A stretch of 64,000 bases of DNA from an uncultured Clostridia bacterium (GCA_947178255.1 CAMWXP010000003.1:1-64000), one strand, 5' to 3'. Counted from the stretch's first letter, positions 15,165-25,987 are shown. Notes: generated from the sequence alone by a model not told the origin. A program made the numbers and translations.

Positions 15165-17675
15165 ATGGAAAATAACGTTCAAAAAGACAGTTTGATTGTA
15201 ATAGACGCCAATTCGCTGGTGAACCGTGCGTTCTTTGCCATGCCTGCTATGACCACCACTCGCGGCGAACCCATAGGCGCGGTGTACGGCTTTGCCACAA
15301 TGCTTATAAAGCTTATCGAGCAGTACCGCCCCAAATACGTTGCGGCGGCGTTTGACGTGCACGCCCCCACCTTCCGCCACAAAATGACGCCGCTGTACAA
15401 GGCGACGCGCAAGCCTATGCCGCCCGACCTCAAAGCGCAAATGGGCGTGCTTAAATCCCTGCTTGCCGACATGAACATAAAAATGTTCGAAATGGCAGGC
15501 TACGAGGCGGACGATATTATCGGCACCATTGCGCGGCGCTCGGGCGTATTCACCTACATTCTTACCGGCGACCGCGACAGCCTGCAACTGGTAAACGACA
15601 CCACGCACGCCCTGCTCACCAAAAAAGGCATAACCGAAATACTTGACGTTTCGCCCGACAACGTGGAAGACGTTTTCGGCGTTGCCGCAGACCGCGTGGT
15701 CGACTTTAAGGCGCTTGCCGGCGATTCGTCGGACAACATCCCCGGCGTTGCCGGCATTGGCGAAAAATCGGCTGTCGAACTTATCCGCACGTACGGCTCG
15801 CTGGACGGCGTTTACGCCAACCTCGACGACATAAAAGGCAGCCGCCACGACAAGCTTGCGGCGGGCAAAGACAACGCGCTCCTGTCGTACAAGCTGGCAC
15901 GCATAGACGTAGACGCGCCCGTAGACTTTTCGCTGTCCGATTGCGAACTGACTTTTCCCTTCCCCGCCGCCGCTAAAAACCGCTTTGTCGAGCTGGAATT
16001 TAAGTCGCTTATAAACCGCGTAGACTTGTTTGCGCAAGCGGACGAGAGCGCGCCCGCGCCGACCGCGACCCAAATAAAAACGGTCACGCTTAACAGTCCC
16101 GCCGAACTCGGCGACCTTGTAAACGGCGTGTACCCCGACGGCAAGATGGCGCTGCTGCTCACCCCCGACGGCCTGCATATAGCGTTTGACAACACCGATT
16201 ATTTTGCGCCCATAGCGGACACGCTGATGAGCGTGTTTACGCTGCCGTCGTGCATAGATATACTTAAACAGGCATTGACATCGCGTAAAGTTATTACGTT
16301 CGATTTGAAATCGCTGCTCCACGCCATTGCGCCCGTAATGCCCATCGAGGCGGACGACGTCGCGCTAATGGGATATCTACTCGAATATAGGCTATCGCCC
16401 ACCACCGCCGCCGAGCTGTTCACGCTGTACGACGAATGTTCGGTAGAGCTTGCCGCGCGCGGCGTGACACCGCTGTACCGCGATATAGAGCTGCCGCTAC
16501 TGTACGTGCTGTTCGATATGGAAAGCAAGGGCTTTGCCGTCGACCGCAAGCGGTTGGACGAGATAGACGTTAAGTTTTCGGAGCTTGAGCGCGCCAACGT
16601 TGCGCGTATACGCGAGCTGTGCAACACCGACATAAACCTAAACTCGCCCAAACAGCTTGCCAAATTGTTGTTCGAGGACATGGGCATACCCTATCCCGAC
16701 AAGTCGGCAAAGACGTACTCCACCAAAGCCGAAATACTGCAAAAGCTTTCGGGCGATTACGAAATAGTGGACGAGATATTAAAGTACAGATTTAACTCCA
16801 AGCTGAAATCGACCTTTATCGACGGCGTGCGTAAGGCGCTCAGTCCGAGCGGCAAGGTGCATACGCGGTTTAATCAAACGCTTACCACCACCGGACGGCT
16901 GTCGTCCACCGACCCCAACCTGCAAAACATTCCCACGCGCGTCGAGGAAGGCAAGCTGTTACGCTCCATGTTCGTCGGCTCCAAGGGCAACGTGTTGGTG
17001 GACGCCGATTACAGCCAAATAGAATTGAAGCTGCTCGCCCACTTTTCGGGCGATCCAAAAATGGTGGAAGCATTCCGCAGCGGCGGCGACATTCACGCGT
17101 CCACCGCGGCAGAGGTGTTCGAGGTCACGCCCGAAGAGGTCACGCCGCAAATGCGCCGCGACGCCAAGGCGGTCAACTTCGGCATAGTTTACGGCATAAG
17201 CAATTACGGGCTGAGCCAAAACATACACATCCCGCCGCGCAAAGCTGACGAGTATATAAAGCGGTACTTCGAACGCTTCCCCGCCGTCAAGGCGTATTTG
17301 GACGGGCTTATAGAGGACGCCAAAAAGCATGGCTACGCCGTTACCATGTTCGGACGGCGGCGCACTATCCCCGAGCTCAACTCCGCCAAATTTACAGAAC
17401 GCAAGTTCGGCGAGCGCGTGGCAATGAACACGCCGTTGCAAGGCTCGGCCGCCGACATAATTAAAATCGCAATGGTGCGCGTGCACAAGCGGCTTAGCAA
17501 CATGAAGTCCAATCTTATACTCCAAGTGCACGACGAGCTTATCGTGGACGCCCACCCCGACGAGGTGGAACAGGTAAAGGAAATACTCAAAACCGAAATG
17601 GAAGGCGCAGTGTCTCTTTCCGTGCCGCTGGACGTGAGCATATCGGTAGGCGCTAATTGGATGGAGTGCAAATAA
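15165..17675 (+). CDS. polA: DNA polymerase I
   Basis: This 836-residue enzyme fills gaps in repair and Okazaki-fragment processing. Residues 8-270 are the 5'-3' exonuclease (VIDANSLVNRAFFA, YEADDIIGT, GDSSDNIPGVAGIGEKSA). Residues about 300-460 correspond to the 3'-5' exonuclease domain but lack the metal-binding acidic set, as in many Firmicutes. The polymerase has motif A DADYSQIELK (about 613), motif B RRDAKAVNFGIVYG (about 664) and motif C QVHDELIVD (about 786). The ATG at 15165 fits the family's N-terminus; it has no ribosome site, and a promoter ends seven bases before it. Confidence 0.96.
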   Translation: MENNVQKDSLIVIDANSLVNRAFFAMPAMTTTRGEPIGAVYGFATMLIKLIEQYRPKYVAAAFDVHAPTFRHKMTPLYKATRKPMPPDLKAQMGVLKSLLADMNIKMFEMAGYEADDIIGTIARRSGVFTYILTGDRDSLQLVNDTTHALLTKKGITEILDVSPDNVEDVFGVAADRVVDFKALAGDSSDNIPGVAGIGEKSAVELIRTYGSLDGVYANLDDIKGSRHDKLAAGKDNALLSYKLARIDVDAPVDFSLSDCELTFPFPAAAKNRFVELEFKSLINRVDLFAQADESAPAPTATQIKTVTLNSPAELGDLVNGVYPDGKMALLLTPDGLHIAFDNTDYFAPIADTLMSVFTLPSCIDILKQALTSRKVITFDLKSLLHAIAPVMPIEADDVALMGYLLEYRLSPTTAAELFTLYDECSVELAARGVTPLYRDIELPLLYVLFDMESKGFAVDRKRLDEIDVKFSELERANVARIRELCNTDINLNSPKQLAKLLFEDMGIPYPDKSAKTYSTKAEILQKLSGDYEIVDEILKYRFNSKLKSTFIDGVRKALSPSGKVHTRFNQTLTTTGRLSSTDPNLQNIPTRVEEGKLLRSMFVGSKGNVLVDADYSQIELKLLAHFSGDPKMVEAFRSGGDIHASTAAEVFEVTPEEVTPQMRRDAKAVNFGIVYGISNYGLSQNIHIPPRKADEYIKRYFERFPAVKAYLDGLIEDAKKHGYAVTMFGRRRTIPELNSAKFTERKFGERVAMNTPLQGSAADIIKIAMVRVHKRLSNMKSNLILQVHDELIVDAHPDEVEQVKEILKTEMEGAVSLSVPLDVSISVGANWMECK

Positions 17676-17676
17676 T

Positions 17677-17709
17677 AATTCGGAATTAGGAATTCGGAAT
17701 GCGGAATTA
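17677..17709. repeat. Short GAATTCGGAAT-type repeat after polA
   Basis: ATTCGGAATTAGGAATTCGG and GCGGAATTAA directly follow the polA stop. Confidence 0.65.
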
Positions 17710-17714
17710 ATAAA

Positions 17715-17822
17715 AAGGTTGAGATTCCTCGCATTGCTCGGAATGACAAAAGTGGTGTTGCTGGTCACGTGGTAAACAAAACTTCTTTTGTCATCCTGAA
17801 CGCAGTGAAGGATCTCATCCTT
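17715..17822. repeat. Dispersed repeat, family C copy 1
   Basis: An inverted pair: AAGGTTGAGATTCCTCGC...GGAATGACAAAA on the left and TTTTGTCATCCTGAACG...GATCTCATCCTT on the right. It ends 16 bp before coaE. Related copies lie at 33836, 47369 and 47812. Confidence 0.8.
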
Positions 17823-17837
17823 ATAATAAAGGTAATT

Positions 17838-18446
17838 ATGGATTACACACAAGACAAAAAAAATATATGCGTAATCGGCATTACGGGTGGGATAGCGAGC
17901 GGCAAGACTGTTGCCACGACGGCGCTTACACAAGCGGGCTATACCGTTATAGACGCGGACGAGGTTTCGCGCGCACTGTTTGCATGCGGTACGGACGGCG
18001 AGCAGTCGATGATGCTCACCTTTCCGCAGGCTGTGGAAAACGGCAAGCTTAACCGCGGCGCGCTGCGCAAAATAATAGCAAAGGACAACGAGGCGCGGCA
18101 AAGGCTTAACGCGCTTACCCACCCCGCAATCGTCGCTCAAGTAAAAAAACTCATAGCCGCCGCAACGCCGCCAATAATTCTATCTGCCCCATTGCTGTTC
18201 GAGTCGGGATTATCTTCGCTGTGCGACGTTACCGTATGCGTGTACTGTCCCCGCCCTATCAGGCTGCAAAGACTGACCGCACGCGACAATATTTCATTAG
18301 AGGACGCGGCAAGCATAATCGACGCGCAAATACCCGACGCCGAGCGCTGCACGATAGCCGACTATATAGTCCGCTCCGACCGCGAGCAAGCGGAGTTTGT
18401 CGAGGAAGTTAAAAAATTAATTAAAACCATAATTCCGAATTCATAA
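17838..18446 (+). CDS. coaE: Dephospho-CoA kinase
   Basis: This 202-residue kinase performs the last step of coenzyme A synthesis, phosphorylating the 3'-OH of dephospho-CoA with ATP. The P-loop GITGGIASGKT is at residues 14-24, followed by the family's DADEVSRAL and the LFESGLSSLCD lid region. The ATG at 17838 has AAAGG six bases upstream; the extension upstream of it is read from the family C repeat and is rejected. The last residues (IIPNS) are encoded by an ATTCCGAATTC repeat. polA followed by coaE is a common Firmicutes order. Confidence 0.94.
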   Translation: MDYTQDKKNICVIGITGGIASGKTVATTALTQAGYTVIDADEVSRALFACGTDGEQSMMLTFPQAVENGKLNRGALRKIIAKDNEARQRLNALTHPAIVAQVKKLIAAATPPIILSAPLLFESGLSSLCDVTVCVYCPRPIRLQRLTARDNISLEDAASIIDAQIPDAERCTIADYIVRSDREQAEFVEEVKKLIKTIIPNS

Positions 18447-18462
18447 TTCCGAATTCCGAATT
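18431..18462. repeat. ATTCCGAATTC repeat at the end of coaE
   Basis: AATTCCGAATTCATAATTCC and GAATTCCGAATT overlap the coaE stop codon. Confidence 0.7.
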
Positions 18463-18490
18463 AAAAAAAACCGCCCGAAGGCGGTTTTTT
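18463..18490. terminator. Bidirectional terminator between coaE and the ABC exporter
   Basis: AAAACCGCC and GGCGGTTTT arms with loop CGAA, an A tract on one side and a T tract on the other, between convergent genes. Confidence 0.9.
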
Positions 18491-18492
18491 GT

Positions 18493-21400
18493 TTATAAAG
18501 CTCTTATGCTCGCAATGGGCGGTTTGCGCGAATAAATGCTGACGGGGATGACTGTGGATATAAGCGCGGTTAAGAGAGCTATACCTAGCACACACAGTAT
18601 GGACAGCGGTCCAAACACGAATATGCTTACGCTCAGTCCGACGTCCTTTATGATTATGGAGTTGAGCAGCATGCACAGCCCGAACGCACCCAGTGCTGAT
18701 ATCGCAAAGCATATAACAGCGATTATAAGCGCTTCCGACATGAATATCTTGAACACGTCGGTAGTGCGTGCGCCGATAGCGCGGAGTATACCTATATCCT
18801 TCTTTTTGGCGGTGATGGACGCCGATATAAAGTTGAACATAAGAAGGAATGCAAACAGCGCGAATACAGCGCCCGCGATCATAAACGCCATTTCCAGCGT
18901 GTCTGCCGTGTCTATGATCATATCCAGCTGTTCGACTATTGCGTTTTTGATTTTAACTGCCGAATCGTCGTCTTGCCTTGCGCCCGACTTGTCGAGGAGC
19001 TGAGTAATAACCGCCCTCGAGCCGTCGTACGGAATGAGGATATTATTTATATATGCGTCCTTGGGCTGCCTGTACTTGGTTTGCTCTCTGTTTTCGTAGT
19101 AGTCCGTTCGCTCGGTATAGAACGTGTTGTACAAGTCGTCGCCCAGATAACAGCTGTAATGAGCTTCCTCAGTAAAGAATCCGACAATGTTTATTTGTTT
19201 CGGGCTTTCAGTGTCGTTTTGAATGACAAATGACAACGGTATGCCTATTTCGTCAAGCAGCGGCGAGACAAAGTTTACGGCGTACAATATTTTTTCCAAC
19301 GAACGGTCCTTTCCGTCTACGATTTCGCCAAGCACGGAAAGCGGCGCGTTATTGTGGACTGCCGTGTCCAAACCGCTTAGCCACTCGTTGTGCGCGTCGT
19401 TCCATTGTCCGTACGTGTCGTAATCTTCCTCCTTAGGCTCGGGATTTTCGGCGCGGTACTCCGCTTCGACCGCATCCGCCAATCTTTTGAGAACGGCCTT
19501 ATACTTGACGTCTTGCTCGACGCGCGCTTTGTTTACTTCGGCGTCGACGTACGCATTAACATCGTCCAAATACTGTAACAGCGCTTGATGGAATCTGTCG
19601 CTGTTATAATTGCCGTAATTGATTTTGTTCGGTTCCCAATGATACTCGTCGTACTCGCTTAACAGGGTTTCGTATTCTTCCGAGCCTTCCGGATGTCCGT
19701 CGGCAATAATTTGCTGTATATATTCGTTGCGGGAGCTTACGTATTGCGCATGTGCGGCGTTGTAGGCTTCGAGTTGCCCGTCTTCAAAGTCGTAGAACCG
19801 TTCCTCGTCGGAATCGGGCTCGGGATAAGTTTCCCTATACTCTTTATCCGCCGCTTGATACGCCTCACCGAGCATATTCCTATACTCGTCATTAAAAGTG
19901 ACATAGTAATATACATCGTACAAGCACTCATACATCGCGTCGATAACATTCAAAGCGCTTACCGCGCCCTCGCCGTTGCCTAACGAAGTTATTTTTTTGC
20001 CGTCGAATCCGTAAAGCTCCAAGGGCCTGTCCTCGTACTTGGCAAACCTTTGAAACGTTTTTGACCATGCTACTTCATCGTTGAGCGATTTACCGTCAAC
20101 ACGTATATTCGCGGAGTACATGCTCGATTTAAAATATGCATAGTTGTAATCGATATCGCCGCCGCCAAATGCCGCTTCGCGGAACACTTCGGGCGCTACG
20201 GCAACCGTCATGTACAGTCCGTTGTCGCGCTCGTTGCTCCAAGTATACGCCGAATAGCCTGCGTCCGTAGACTCGTTGTTATCCGCCGCTTGCTTTAAGG
20301 ACGCGTAGTTGTCGGGCACGTTCATACCCTTGAACACGCCGACTATTTTGTACTCCTCGTCGTCCACTTTTGCGGTGATCGGCTTGTCCTCCGACCACAA
20401 AATGTCTTGATATGAGCTTATCGTAAGCTGAGTGTTGTTTTCGCCGTAAACAAACTTGCTGCCGCTCGCTTTGCCCGCGTCGAATATAAAGTCGGTTATA
20501 GCCACTTCGTCGGCGGCGGTGGGCATTCTGCCCGCCAAAAGCCGAAGCTTGTCGCTTGCGGGCACCATTCCGCTTATGTTGGTAGAATAGAACATTTGCG
20601 CGGCGCCGCTTATGCTGAGGTTGGATATATTGTTGTTACCGCGATAGGATATCATAGGTATCGCGCCTTCGTACGACTTGGCGTAATCCTCGTACTCCTT
20701 TTCGGTAAACTTGGTGCTGCGGTAATCGGTATAAATCTCGCCGTCGCCGTAGTCGTACGTTACGTAATAAATCTTGCCCAGCGAAACGTAATTGATATTG
20801 GAATCGGTAAACGACTTGACGCTGACTTCCCTGCCGTCAAAAAGCATAAGCGTGGACGCCAAGCCGAACAGCACAAACGCGATAACGGAAAGGAATATGG
20901 TAAATACCAAACGTATAGGCTTGGTTTTAAGACTGCCCGCACCCATCTTGACGGCATGCTTTATCGGCAAGTGCGAACGTATGAGCTTTTGCGGCTCGTA
21001 CTGTTTGGGTACGGGCTGCTCCTTAATGTTCTCAAACGTACCCGAGCTTATTTCGGGACGATCCTCCTTAAACTGCGCTATCTTCTCCCGCGAAGTGGAT
21101 ATTACCGCAGTGCCGCCCGCCTTAGCCAAAAAGTTTTTTATGCTGACCAAGTCGGCGTCGGTAAGGCTGGCGCCGCTAGTAACGCACACCGTGTCCGTGC
21201 CGTAAAACTTGACGTTTTGCTCGTCCGTCGTTTCGGCTCTCGTCTGGTCGGAAATTATTTTGCCGTCTTTAAGCTCTATTATGCGGTCGCCGTACTGCTC
21301 GGCAAAATCGCGGTCGTGCGATATTACAATAACAAGCTTATTTTGGGACAGCTTTTTGAGCGTGTCGAAAACCTGCTGACCAGTCTTGCTGTCAAGCGCG

Positions 21401-21906
21401 CCCGTAGGCTCGTCCGCCATTATTATTTCGGGCTCCTTGACGAGCGCACGTGCAATGGCTACGCGCTGCTTTTGTCCGCCCGACAAAGTGTTGGGCTTGC
21501 GCGAAGCAAAGTCGGTAAGGTCGACGTCGGCAAGGATGCGGCCTATGACCGCCTTGTCCGGCTTTTTGTTTTGAAGCTCCAACGCGAGCGCAATGTTTTG
21601 CTCGACGGTAAACTCGTCCAGAATGTTGTATTCCTGAAATACAAACCCGACGTATGTATTGCGGTAGCTGTCAAAGTCCTGCGCGGAGAAATCCTTGCTG
21701 CTTTTGCCCTTGATTATTATTTCGCCCTCGTCCATACGGTCGAGTCCGCCGCAAACGTTGAGCAGCGTAGATTTACCGCTACCCGACTTACCGAGTATAA
21801 AAACCATTCCCGTTTCCGGGAAGTTGAGCGACACGTCGTCCAACGCTTTGGTGACCGCGCCCTTTTTGGTTGTGTACTCCTTTTTTAAATGTTTTACCTC
21901 TAACAT
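18493..21906 (-). CDS. MacB/FtsX-type ABC transporter, ATPase and permease fused
   Basis: The 1137-residue protein joins an ATPase (residues 1-225: Walker [11 protein letters not shown]-loop FQEYNI, signature LSGGQKQR, Walker B IIMADEPT) to an FtsX-type permease with one helix after about residue 325 and three near the C-terminus. Between them lies a large extracytoplasmic part of about 600 residues. Its stretch at about 650-880 is highly charged and rich in Glu, Tyr and Asp, with predicted long helices, not the usual MacB domain. Members move peptides or lipoproteins or transmit force across the membrane. The ATG at 21906 has GGAG seven bases upstream. It is a single gene without a separate membrane fusion protein. 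Confidence 0.9.
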   Translation of the reverse strand: MLEVKHLKKEYTTKKGAVTKALDDVSLNFPETGMVFILGKSGSGKSTLLNVCGGLDRMDEGEIIIKGKSSKDFSAQDFDSYRNTYVGFVFQEYNILDEFTVEQNIALALELQNKKPDKAVIGRILADVDLTDFASRKPNTLSGGQKQRVAIARALVKEPEIIMADEPTGALDSKTGQQVFDTLKKLSQNKLVIVISHDRDFAEQYGDRIIELKDGKIISDQTRAETTDEQNVKFYGTDTVCVTSGASLTDADLVSIKNFLAKAGGTAVISTSREKIAQFKEDRPEISSGTFENIKEQPVPKQYEPQKLIRSHLPIKHAVKMGAGSLKTKPIRLVFTIFLSVIAFVLFGLASTLMLFDGREVSVKSFTDSNINYVSLGKIYYVTYDYGDGEIYTDYRSTKFTEKEYEDYAKSYEGAIPMISYRGNNNISNLSISGAAQMFYSTNISGMVPASDKLRLLAGRMPTAADEVAITDFIFDAGKASGSKFVYGENNTQLTISSYQDILWSEDKPITAKVDDEEYKIVGVFKGMNVPDNYASLKQAADNNESTDAGYSAYTWSNERDNGLYMTVAVAPEVFREAAFGGGDIDYNYAYFKSSMYSANIRVDGKSLNDEVAWSKTFQRFAKYEDRPLELYGFDGKKITSLGNGEGAVSALNVIDAMYECLYDVYYYVTFNDEYRNMLGEAYQAADKEYRETYPEPDSDEERFYDFEDGQLEAYNAAHAQYVSSRNEYIQQIIADGHPEGSEEYETLLSEYDEYHWEPNKINYGNYNSDRFHQALLQYLDDVNAYVDAEVNKARVEQDVKYKAVLKRLADAVEAEYRAENPEPKEEDYDTYGQWNDAHNEWLSGLDTAVHNNAPLSVLGEIVDGKDRSLEKILYAVNFVSPLLDEIGIPLSFVIQNDTESPKQINIVGFFTEEAHYSCYLGDDLYNTFYTERTDYYENREQTKYRQPKDAYINNILIPYDGSRAVITQLLDKSGARQDDDSAVKIKNAIVEQLDMIIDTADTLEMAFMIAGAVFALFAFLLMFNFISASITAKKKDIGILRAIGARTTDVFKIFMSEALIIAVICFAISALGAFGLCMLLNSIIIKDVGLSVSIFVFGPLSILCVLGIALLTALISTVIPVSIYSRKPPIASIRAL

Positions 21907-21997
21907 TTTTTTCTCCGAGTGAAGTAGTAAGATAATTTTATCACGACGCAAGCTGTTTGTCAATAAAGAATGCCGTTGCCGAGTGTTCTTTAAATAT

Positions 21998-22507
21998 TTA
22001 TCCGAACAGTCCGTACACCCTTTGCGCCTTGGATATATTGGCAATGTACTTTTGCGTTTCGGGAAAAACCGCTTCGCCGTCCAAAAATTTGCGGGCGTTG
22101 ACTTCCCCCGCATTGTACGCCATAAGCGCGGCGGTTACGTTGCCGTCGAATTTGTCTATAAGCAGCGACAAATAATAGCACCCGCAGCGCAGTGAATTTT
22201 CCGCGTCGTACATATCCGCGTTTTTGGGCAGTCCAAGTGCGACGGCGCACGCGTCGAAGGTTTCGGGCATCAACTGCATAAGCCCCTTTGCGCCCTTATG
22301 CGAAGTAGCGTTACGATCGAACCTGCTTTCCGCCCACACCACCGACTTGACGAGCGGGCGCGACAACCCGAACTCGTCCGCCGCCGCACATACCTTGTCC
22401 GTGTACTTGTTGGGAAATATTACGCACAGCGTTACCGCGGAAATGGAAATGAACGCAAACGCCGCCGCTATTACAGCGGTAGCCAAAAACCTAATGGACT
22501 TTTTCAT
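21998..22507 (-). CDS. Lytic transglycosylase, SLT/GH23 domain
   Basis: The 169-residue protein has a membrane anchor or signal (residues 8-30) and one SLT domain: catalytic Glu in VVWAESRFD, then GAKGLMQLMPETF and AALMAYNAGEVNA. It would cut the glycan strands of peptidoglycan outside the membrane, giving 1,6-anhydro-muramyl ends. There is no clear ribosome site; TACACT at 22514-22519 lies six bases before the ATG and could be a -10 box of a leaderless promoter. The ABC exporter follows 91 bp downstream on the same strand and may share transcripts. Confidence 0.9.
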   Translation of the reverse strand: MKKSIRFLATAVIAAAFAFISISAVTLCVIFPNKYTDKVCAAADEFGLSRPLVKSVVWAESRFDRNATSHKGAKGLMQLMPETFDACAVALGLPKNADMYDAENSLRCGCYYLSLLIDKFDGNVTAALMAYNAGEVNARKFLDGEAVFPETQKYIANISKAQRVYGLFG

Positions 22508-22590
22508 ATATGTAGTGTATGCGAATAATCAATTCGGAATGCGGAATTATGAATTCGGAATTGAATGAAAAGATTTTATTAAAGTAATTG

Positions 22591-22732
22591 TGCGGCTAAC
22601 GCCTAGATTTCTCCGCTTCGTTCGCTACGCTCACTTCGGTCGAAATGATGGGAGTAAGAGCTTTACTTTTTAGCTCAGTCTACACCACCCATCACCCCGA
22701 GCGTAGCCGAGGGGTCTAGGCGAACCGCCGCA
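22591..22732. repeat. MITE-like element, family B copy 3
   Basis: Begins TGCGGCTAACGCCTAGA and ends TCTAGGCGAACCGCCGCA. With short ATTCCGAATT repeats on both sides (22530-22563 and 22757-22771) it fills the gap between the LRR gene and the transglycosylase. Confidence 0.8.
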
Positions 22733-22771
22733 TATAGGTATCGCTATTATCGCCATTAATTCCGAATTCAA

Positions 22772-25657
22772 TTAATACACCGTTGTCGGCTTGCCGTCGG
22801 CGCCGTAATGCCAGCAGTTGCCGCCCTCTATTTCCGTTTCCGAATAGAAGTATTTTGTAGCGTTTTTAAGCACGGTATTGTCGTCGACTATTTGTATTGC
22901 GTTCCACTGCTCCTCGGTGCCTTCGTAATATATAGCAACGGTTTCGGGACAGCCGTTTAATGCACCGCCGGCGAAGTAATTGACAGACTGCGGGATAATC
23001 ACGCTTTCCAATGCGTCGCAAGAATCAAAATAGCTAAACTTAACGGACGTTATTCCCGCAGAAAGCTTGACGTATTCCAAACCGGAACAGCCCGAAAATA
23101 CCGACGAATACATAGTCTTAACGCTATCCGGAATAGTCACCTCCGTAAGACTGCTGCAATTGTAAAACGCGCCGTGATCTATGGTAAGCAGTCCGTCGTT
23201 CATTATTACCTCGGTGAGATTATTGCAATATTCAAAGGCGAACGACCCGACGTATTTCAGCTCTGCGTTAAACTTGAACGACCTTACCACGCTTCTCGAA
23301 TTTTCATACCTAAACAAATTGTTGCATATACCGACAGTACCCTCGTCGAGCTCCAAGTCAACGGGTTCGGTGCTACTGCTTTTAAACGCATACGCCCACT
23401 TATCCACGTATTGAAGCCCGTTATCGGCCATGCGTATCAAACCGTCGCAACCCTCGAACGCATAAGCAAGTACGCTTGTAACGCTGTCGGGAATGCTGAA
23501 CGCGTCGCTTGTTATAGTCGTATTACGGCAAAACACGTGACCTCCGATTGCCGTAACGCTGCCGTCGGTTGGAATGACCGAAGTCTTACAACCGAGCTCA
23601 AACAGCTTGGAGTTTGTCCTAATTACGCAGTTGCCCGACGACGCGTATACTTTGTTGCCGTCGGCCACGGTAAGCGACGTAACGTTGTCGCTGCCGAATA
23701 AAGTCATATAACCGACGTTGGTAACACCGGCGGAAAACTTGACGCTTTTTAAATTCGGTTTATACGCCAAACCGTACTGATATATCTTATAGCCTGCGCC
23801 GTTGTAGCTGTTCGGCAAAACGACGTCCTCGTCGTCGCCCCAATAATCCATAAGGTACGTTACTTGCTCGTTCGGAAAGGTTCTGTCATTTAAAATAGCA
23901 AACGAAAAACCGTCGTCGGTATCGTGTATAATGCTCTCCTCCGAAGCATCGGTATGCACTACCACCGACGAGCCGAAGGAATACGACGCTTGCGAAAGGT
24001 TGTATACCTCCACAAGCTTGTAGCAATAGTTAAACGCCCATGTCTCAATATATTCCACGTTAGACGGAATGGTAATGCTGAGCAGTGAAATGCACCCTTC
24101 GAAAGACCTAAACCCTATTTTCTTTACGCCGCTGCCTATCGTGACGTTGCGCAAGGAATAACAGTTTACAAAGGCGCTGGTGCTTATTTCTTCTACTCCG
24201 TCGCCTATTTTGACGGTGCGTAAATTAGTGCAGCCGCAAAATCCAGCCGACAGCGTCGTTACCGTATCGGGAATATCGACCTCGGTAAGCGCTGTACAAA
24301 AATCAAATGCAGCGTCTATGTTGCGCACTTCCGCACCGAACGTAATATCCGTGAGCGCCGAGCAGTATATAAACGCTCCGTCACATATTTTTTCGCAATG
24401 AAATTGGGCGCTTGTAAGTGCCGTACACTTAACAAAGGCATATTTGCCTACCGATTTACATGTCGCGGGAATGGTTATCGATTTAAGCGACGAGCAACGC
24501 TCAAACGCGTAATCGCCAAGCTCCTCCAATGCGGCGGGAATTTGAATATCGTCAAGCGCCGTACAGTCCTCGAATGCGCTACGTCCTATTTTGGTTACGT
24601 TATCGGTCAGCTTAACTTGTTTTAACGCCGTGCAACGGTAGAAGGTATAATTTTCCACTTCGGTCACGCCGCTCGGGATTTCTATACTTTTGAGCGCCGC
24701 GCAGCCTCTAAAAGCATACTCGTCTATCTCGGTAACGGTATTCGGCAAACGTATACTTTCAAGCGCAGTGCAGCCGTCAAAGGTGTACTCCTCTATACCC
24801 TCCAAGCCCCCCGACAGCGTTATACTTTTCAGCTTTTCGCAGTTTTGGAACGCTTTTTGTCCTATATAAGTTACGCCGTCATGCATAGTGACGGAAACAA
24901 GGTTGTGGCAGTCAGAAAAAGCCGCCGTGTCTATCCACGTGACAACGCTCGGAATAGTGATTGTAGAAACATTGTTGTCGACAACGCCGGTTACCGTATA
25001 TCCGAACGCATTCCTCGCATACTTAAACGGCGCAAGCTGCCTTTGGATATCCTTTTTTATATCCAATTTGGCATAAAGATACATGTCGCCTTTTATTACT
25101 TCATTCAACAAATCATAGCTATTGCCAAGCGTGGTTTCCCAGCCCTGCAATTCCATATATTCGTCGTACGGTGTGACTGTAGGCGCGGTTACTTTGGTGC
25201 CGTATACGGCCTTTACCGTGCGCACGTCGGAGCCGTCGTCAAACCTGCCTTCCTCGGCATAGAACGTGACAGTACATTCCCTAACCCATACCGCATAGAT
25301 AAACGTATCCTGCGAAATCTTTTCGACGTCGAACAGCCACATAGGGTCGTCTGCTCGACCGGTGGTATTCCAGCCCCAAAACACGTAGCCGTCGCGCTGC
25401 GGGATTTCGGTCGGGCGAGCTACGGTGGTGTTCTTGTCTATCGTCACCGTATACAGCCTTTCACCGTTTATCCTGCCGTCGCCCGCGTCGAACGAGACTG
25501 TGCATGAGTACGGATCTTTGGGTCTGTCGCCCGTACCGCCGCCGTTGCCACTGCCATTGCCGCCGCCAAAACTACACGCAAAAACGGTGACTATTATCGC
25601 CGTTACGACGACGATTGCCCACACCGCTAATACTATTGGTCTGCGTGTAAACTTCAT
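22772..25657 (-). CDS. BspA-like leucine-rich repeat surface protein 1
   Basis: The 961-residue product begins with a hydrophobic signal or anchor (residues 8-28) ending VFACSFG, which may act as a lipobox. A Gly/Ser linker follows, then two InlB-type repeats (VSFDAGDGRI...GYVFWGWNTT and VTFYAEEGRF; about 50-190). Residues about 230-900 are LRR_5 repeats of about 23 residues with the core AF-GC-(A/S)LKSI-IP. Such proteins sit on the cell surface and bind host or bacterial ligands. The ATG has AAAGGA nine bases upstream and a consensus promoter. Protein 2 downstream on the map is a close paralogue. Confidence 0.9.
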   Translation of the reverse strand: MKFTRRPIVLAVWAIVVVTAIIVTVFACSFGGGNGSGNGGGTGDRPKDPYSCTVSFDAGDGRINGERLYTVTIDKNTTVARPTEIPQRDGYVFWGWNTTGRADDPMWLFDVEKISQDTFIYAVWVRECTVTFYAEEGRFDDGSDVRTVKAVYGTKVTAPTVTPYDEYMELQGWETTLGNSYDLLNEVIKGDMYLYAKLDIKKDIQRQLAPFKYARNAFGYTVTGVVDNNVSTITIPSVVTWIDTAAFSDCHNLVSVTMHDGVTYIGQKAFQNCEKLKSITLSGGLEGIEEYTFDGCTALESIRLPNTVTEIDEYAFRGCAALKSIEIPSGVTEVENYTFYRCTALKQVKLTDNVTKIGRSAFEDCTALDDIQIPAALEELGDYAFERCSSLKSITIPATCKSVGKYAFVKCTALTSAQFHCEKICDGAFIYCSALTDITFGAEVRNIDAAFDFCTALTEVDIPDTVTTLSAGFCGCTNLRTVKIGDGVEEISTSAFVNCYSLRNVTIGSGVKKIGFRSFEGCISLLSITIPSNVEYIETWAFNYCYKLVEVYNLSQASYSFGSSVVVHTDASEESIIHDTDDGFSFAILNDRTFPNEQVTYLMDYWGDDEDVVLPNSYNGAGYKIYQYGLAYKPNLKSVKFSAGVTNVGYMTLFGSDNVTSLTVADGNKVYASSGNCVIRTNSKLFELGCKTSVIPTDGSVTAIGGHVFCRNTTITSDAFSIPDSVTSVLAYAFEGCDGLIRMADNGLQYVDKWAYAFKSSSTEPVDLELDEGTVGICNNLFRYENSRSVVRSFKFNAELKYVGSFAFEYCNNLTEVIMNDGLLTIDHGAFYNCSSLTEVTIPDSVKTMYSSVFSGCSGLEYVKLSAGITSVKFSYFDSCDALESVIIPQSVNYFAGGALNGCPETVAIYYEGTEEQWNAIQIVDDNTVLKNATKYFYSETEIEGGNCWHYGADGKPTTVY

Positions 25658-25689
25658 GCGTACAATCCTTTCGTGGTATTCTTAATAAA

Positions 25690-25718
25690 ATTATACGCGA
25701 GCTTTTTTCCGCTGTCAA
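25690..25718 (-). promoter_or_regulatory. Consensus promoter of LRR gene 1
   Basis: TTGACA (25713-25718), 17 nt, TATAAT (25690-25695) on the minus strand, about 33 bases before the start codon. Confidence 0.85.
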
Positions 25719-25808
25719 TAGCGCAAAAGCCCTTTACGGCAATTCTAATCATATTCTAATGTTGTACTAATAAAGCATTAAGAAAACAATTCGAAATGGT
25801 GAATAGGT

Positions 25809-25928
25809 CGCCCCTCATCCACCGCAAGCGGTCCCCCTTCCCCCACGGGGAAGGTAATCGGTGATAAAGCCACACCACATGAGGACCTTCCCTTGGGGGA
25901 AGGTGCCCGAAGGGCAGATGAGGGCAAT
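25809..25928. repeat. Dispersed palindromic repeat, family A copy 2
   Basis: Same ends as the copy at 3507-3630 (CGCCCCTCATCC and GATGAGGGCAAT) with a different central loop. Confidence 0.8.
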
Positions 25929-25952
25929 TACTAAAATTTCAACCTTATTTTT

Positions 25953-25984
25953 AATTCCGAATTCATAATTCCGAATTCCGAATT
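25953..25984. repeat. ATTCCGAATTC repeat after LRR gene 2
   Basis: Three ATTCCGAATT-type words end three bases before the stop codon of LRR gene 2. Confidence 0.65.
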
Positions 25985-25987
25985 TAA

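Noticed and set aside
17769-17837. N-terminal extension of coaE
   Set aside because: The 23 extra codons are read from the family C repeat and lack a ribosome site.
20596-21888. 430-codon + frame opposite the ABC exporter
   Set aside because: Shadow of the ATPase and outer domain codons; the minus strand has complete ABC motifs.
21998-22507. Transglycosylase as the prophage lysin
   Set aside because: It lies over 30 kb away on a segment of housekeeping genes and has its own membrane anchor.
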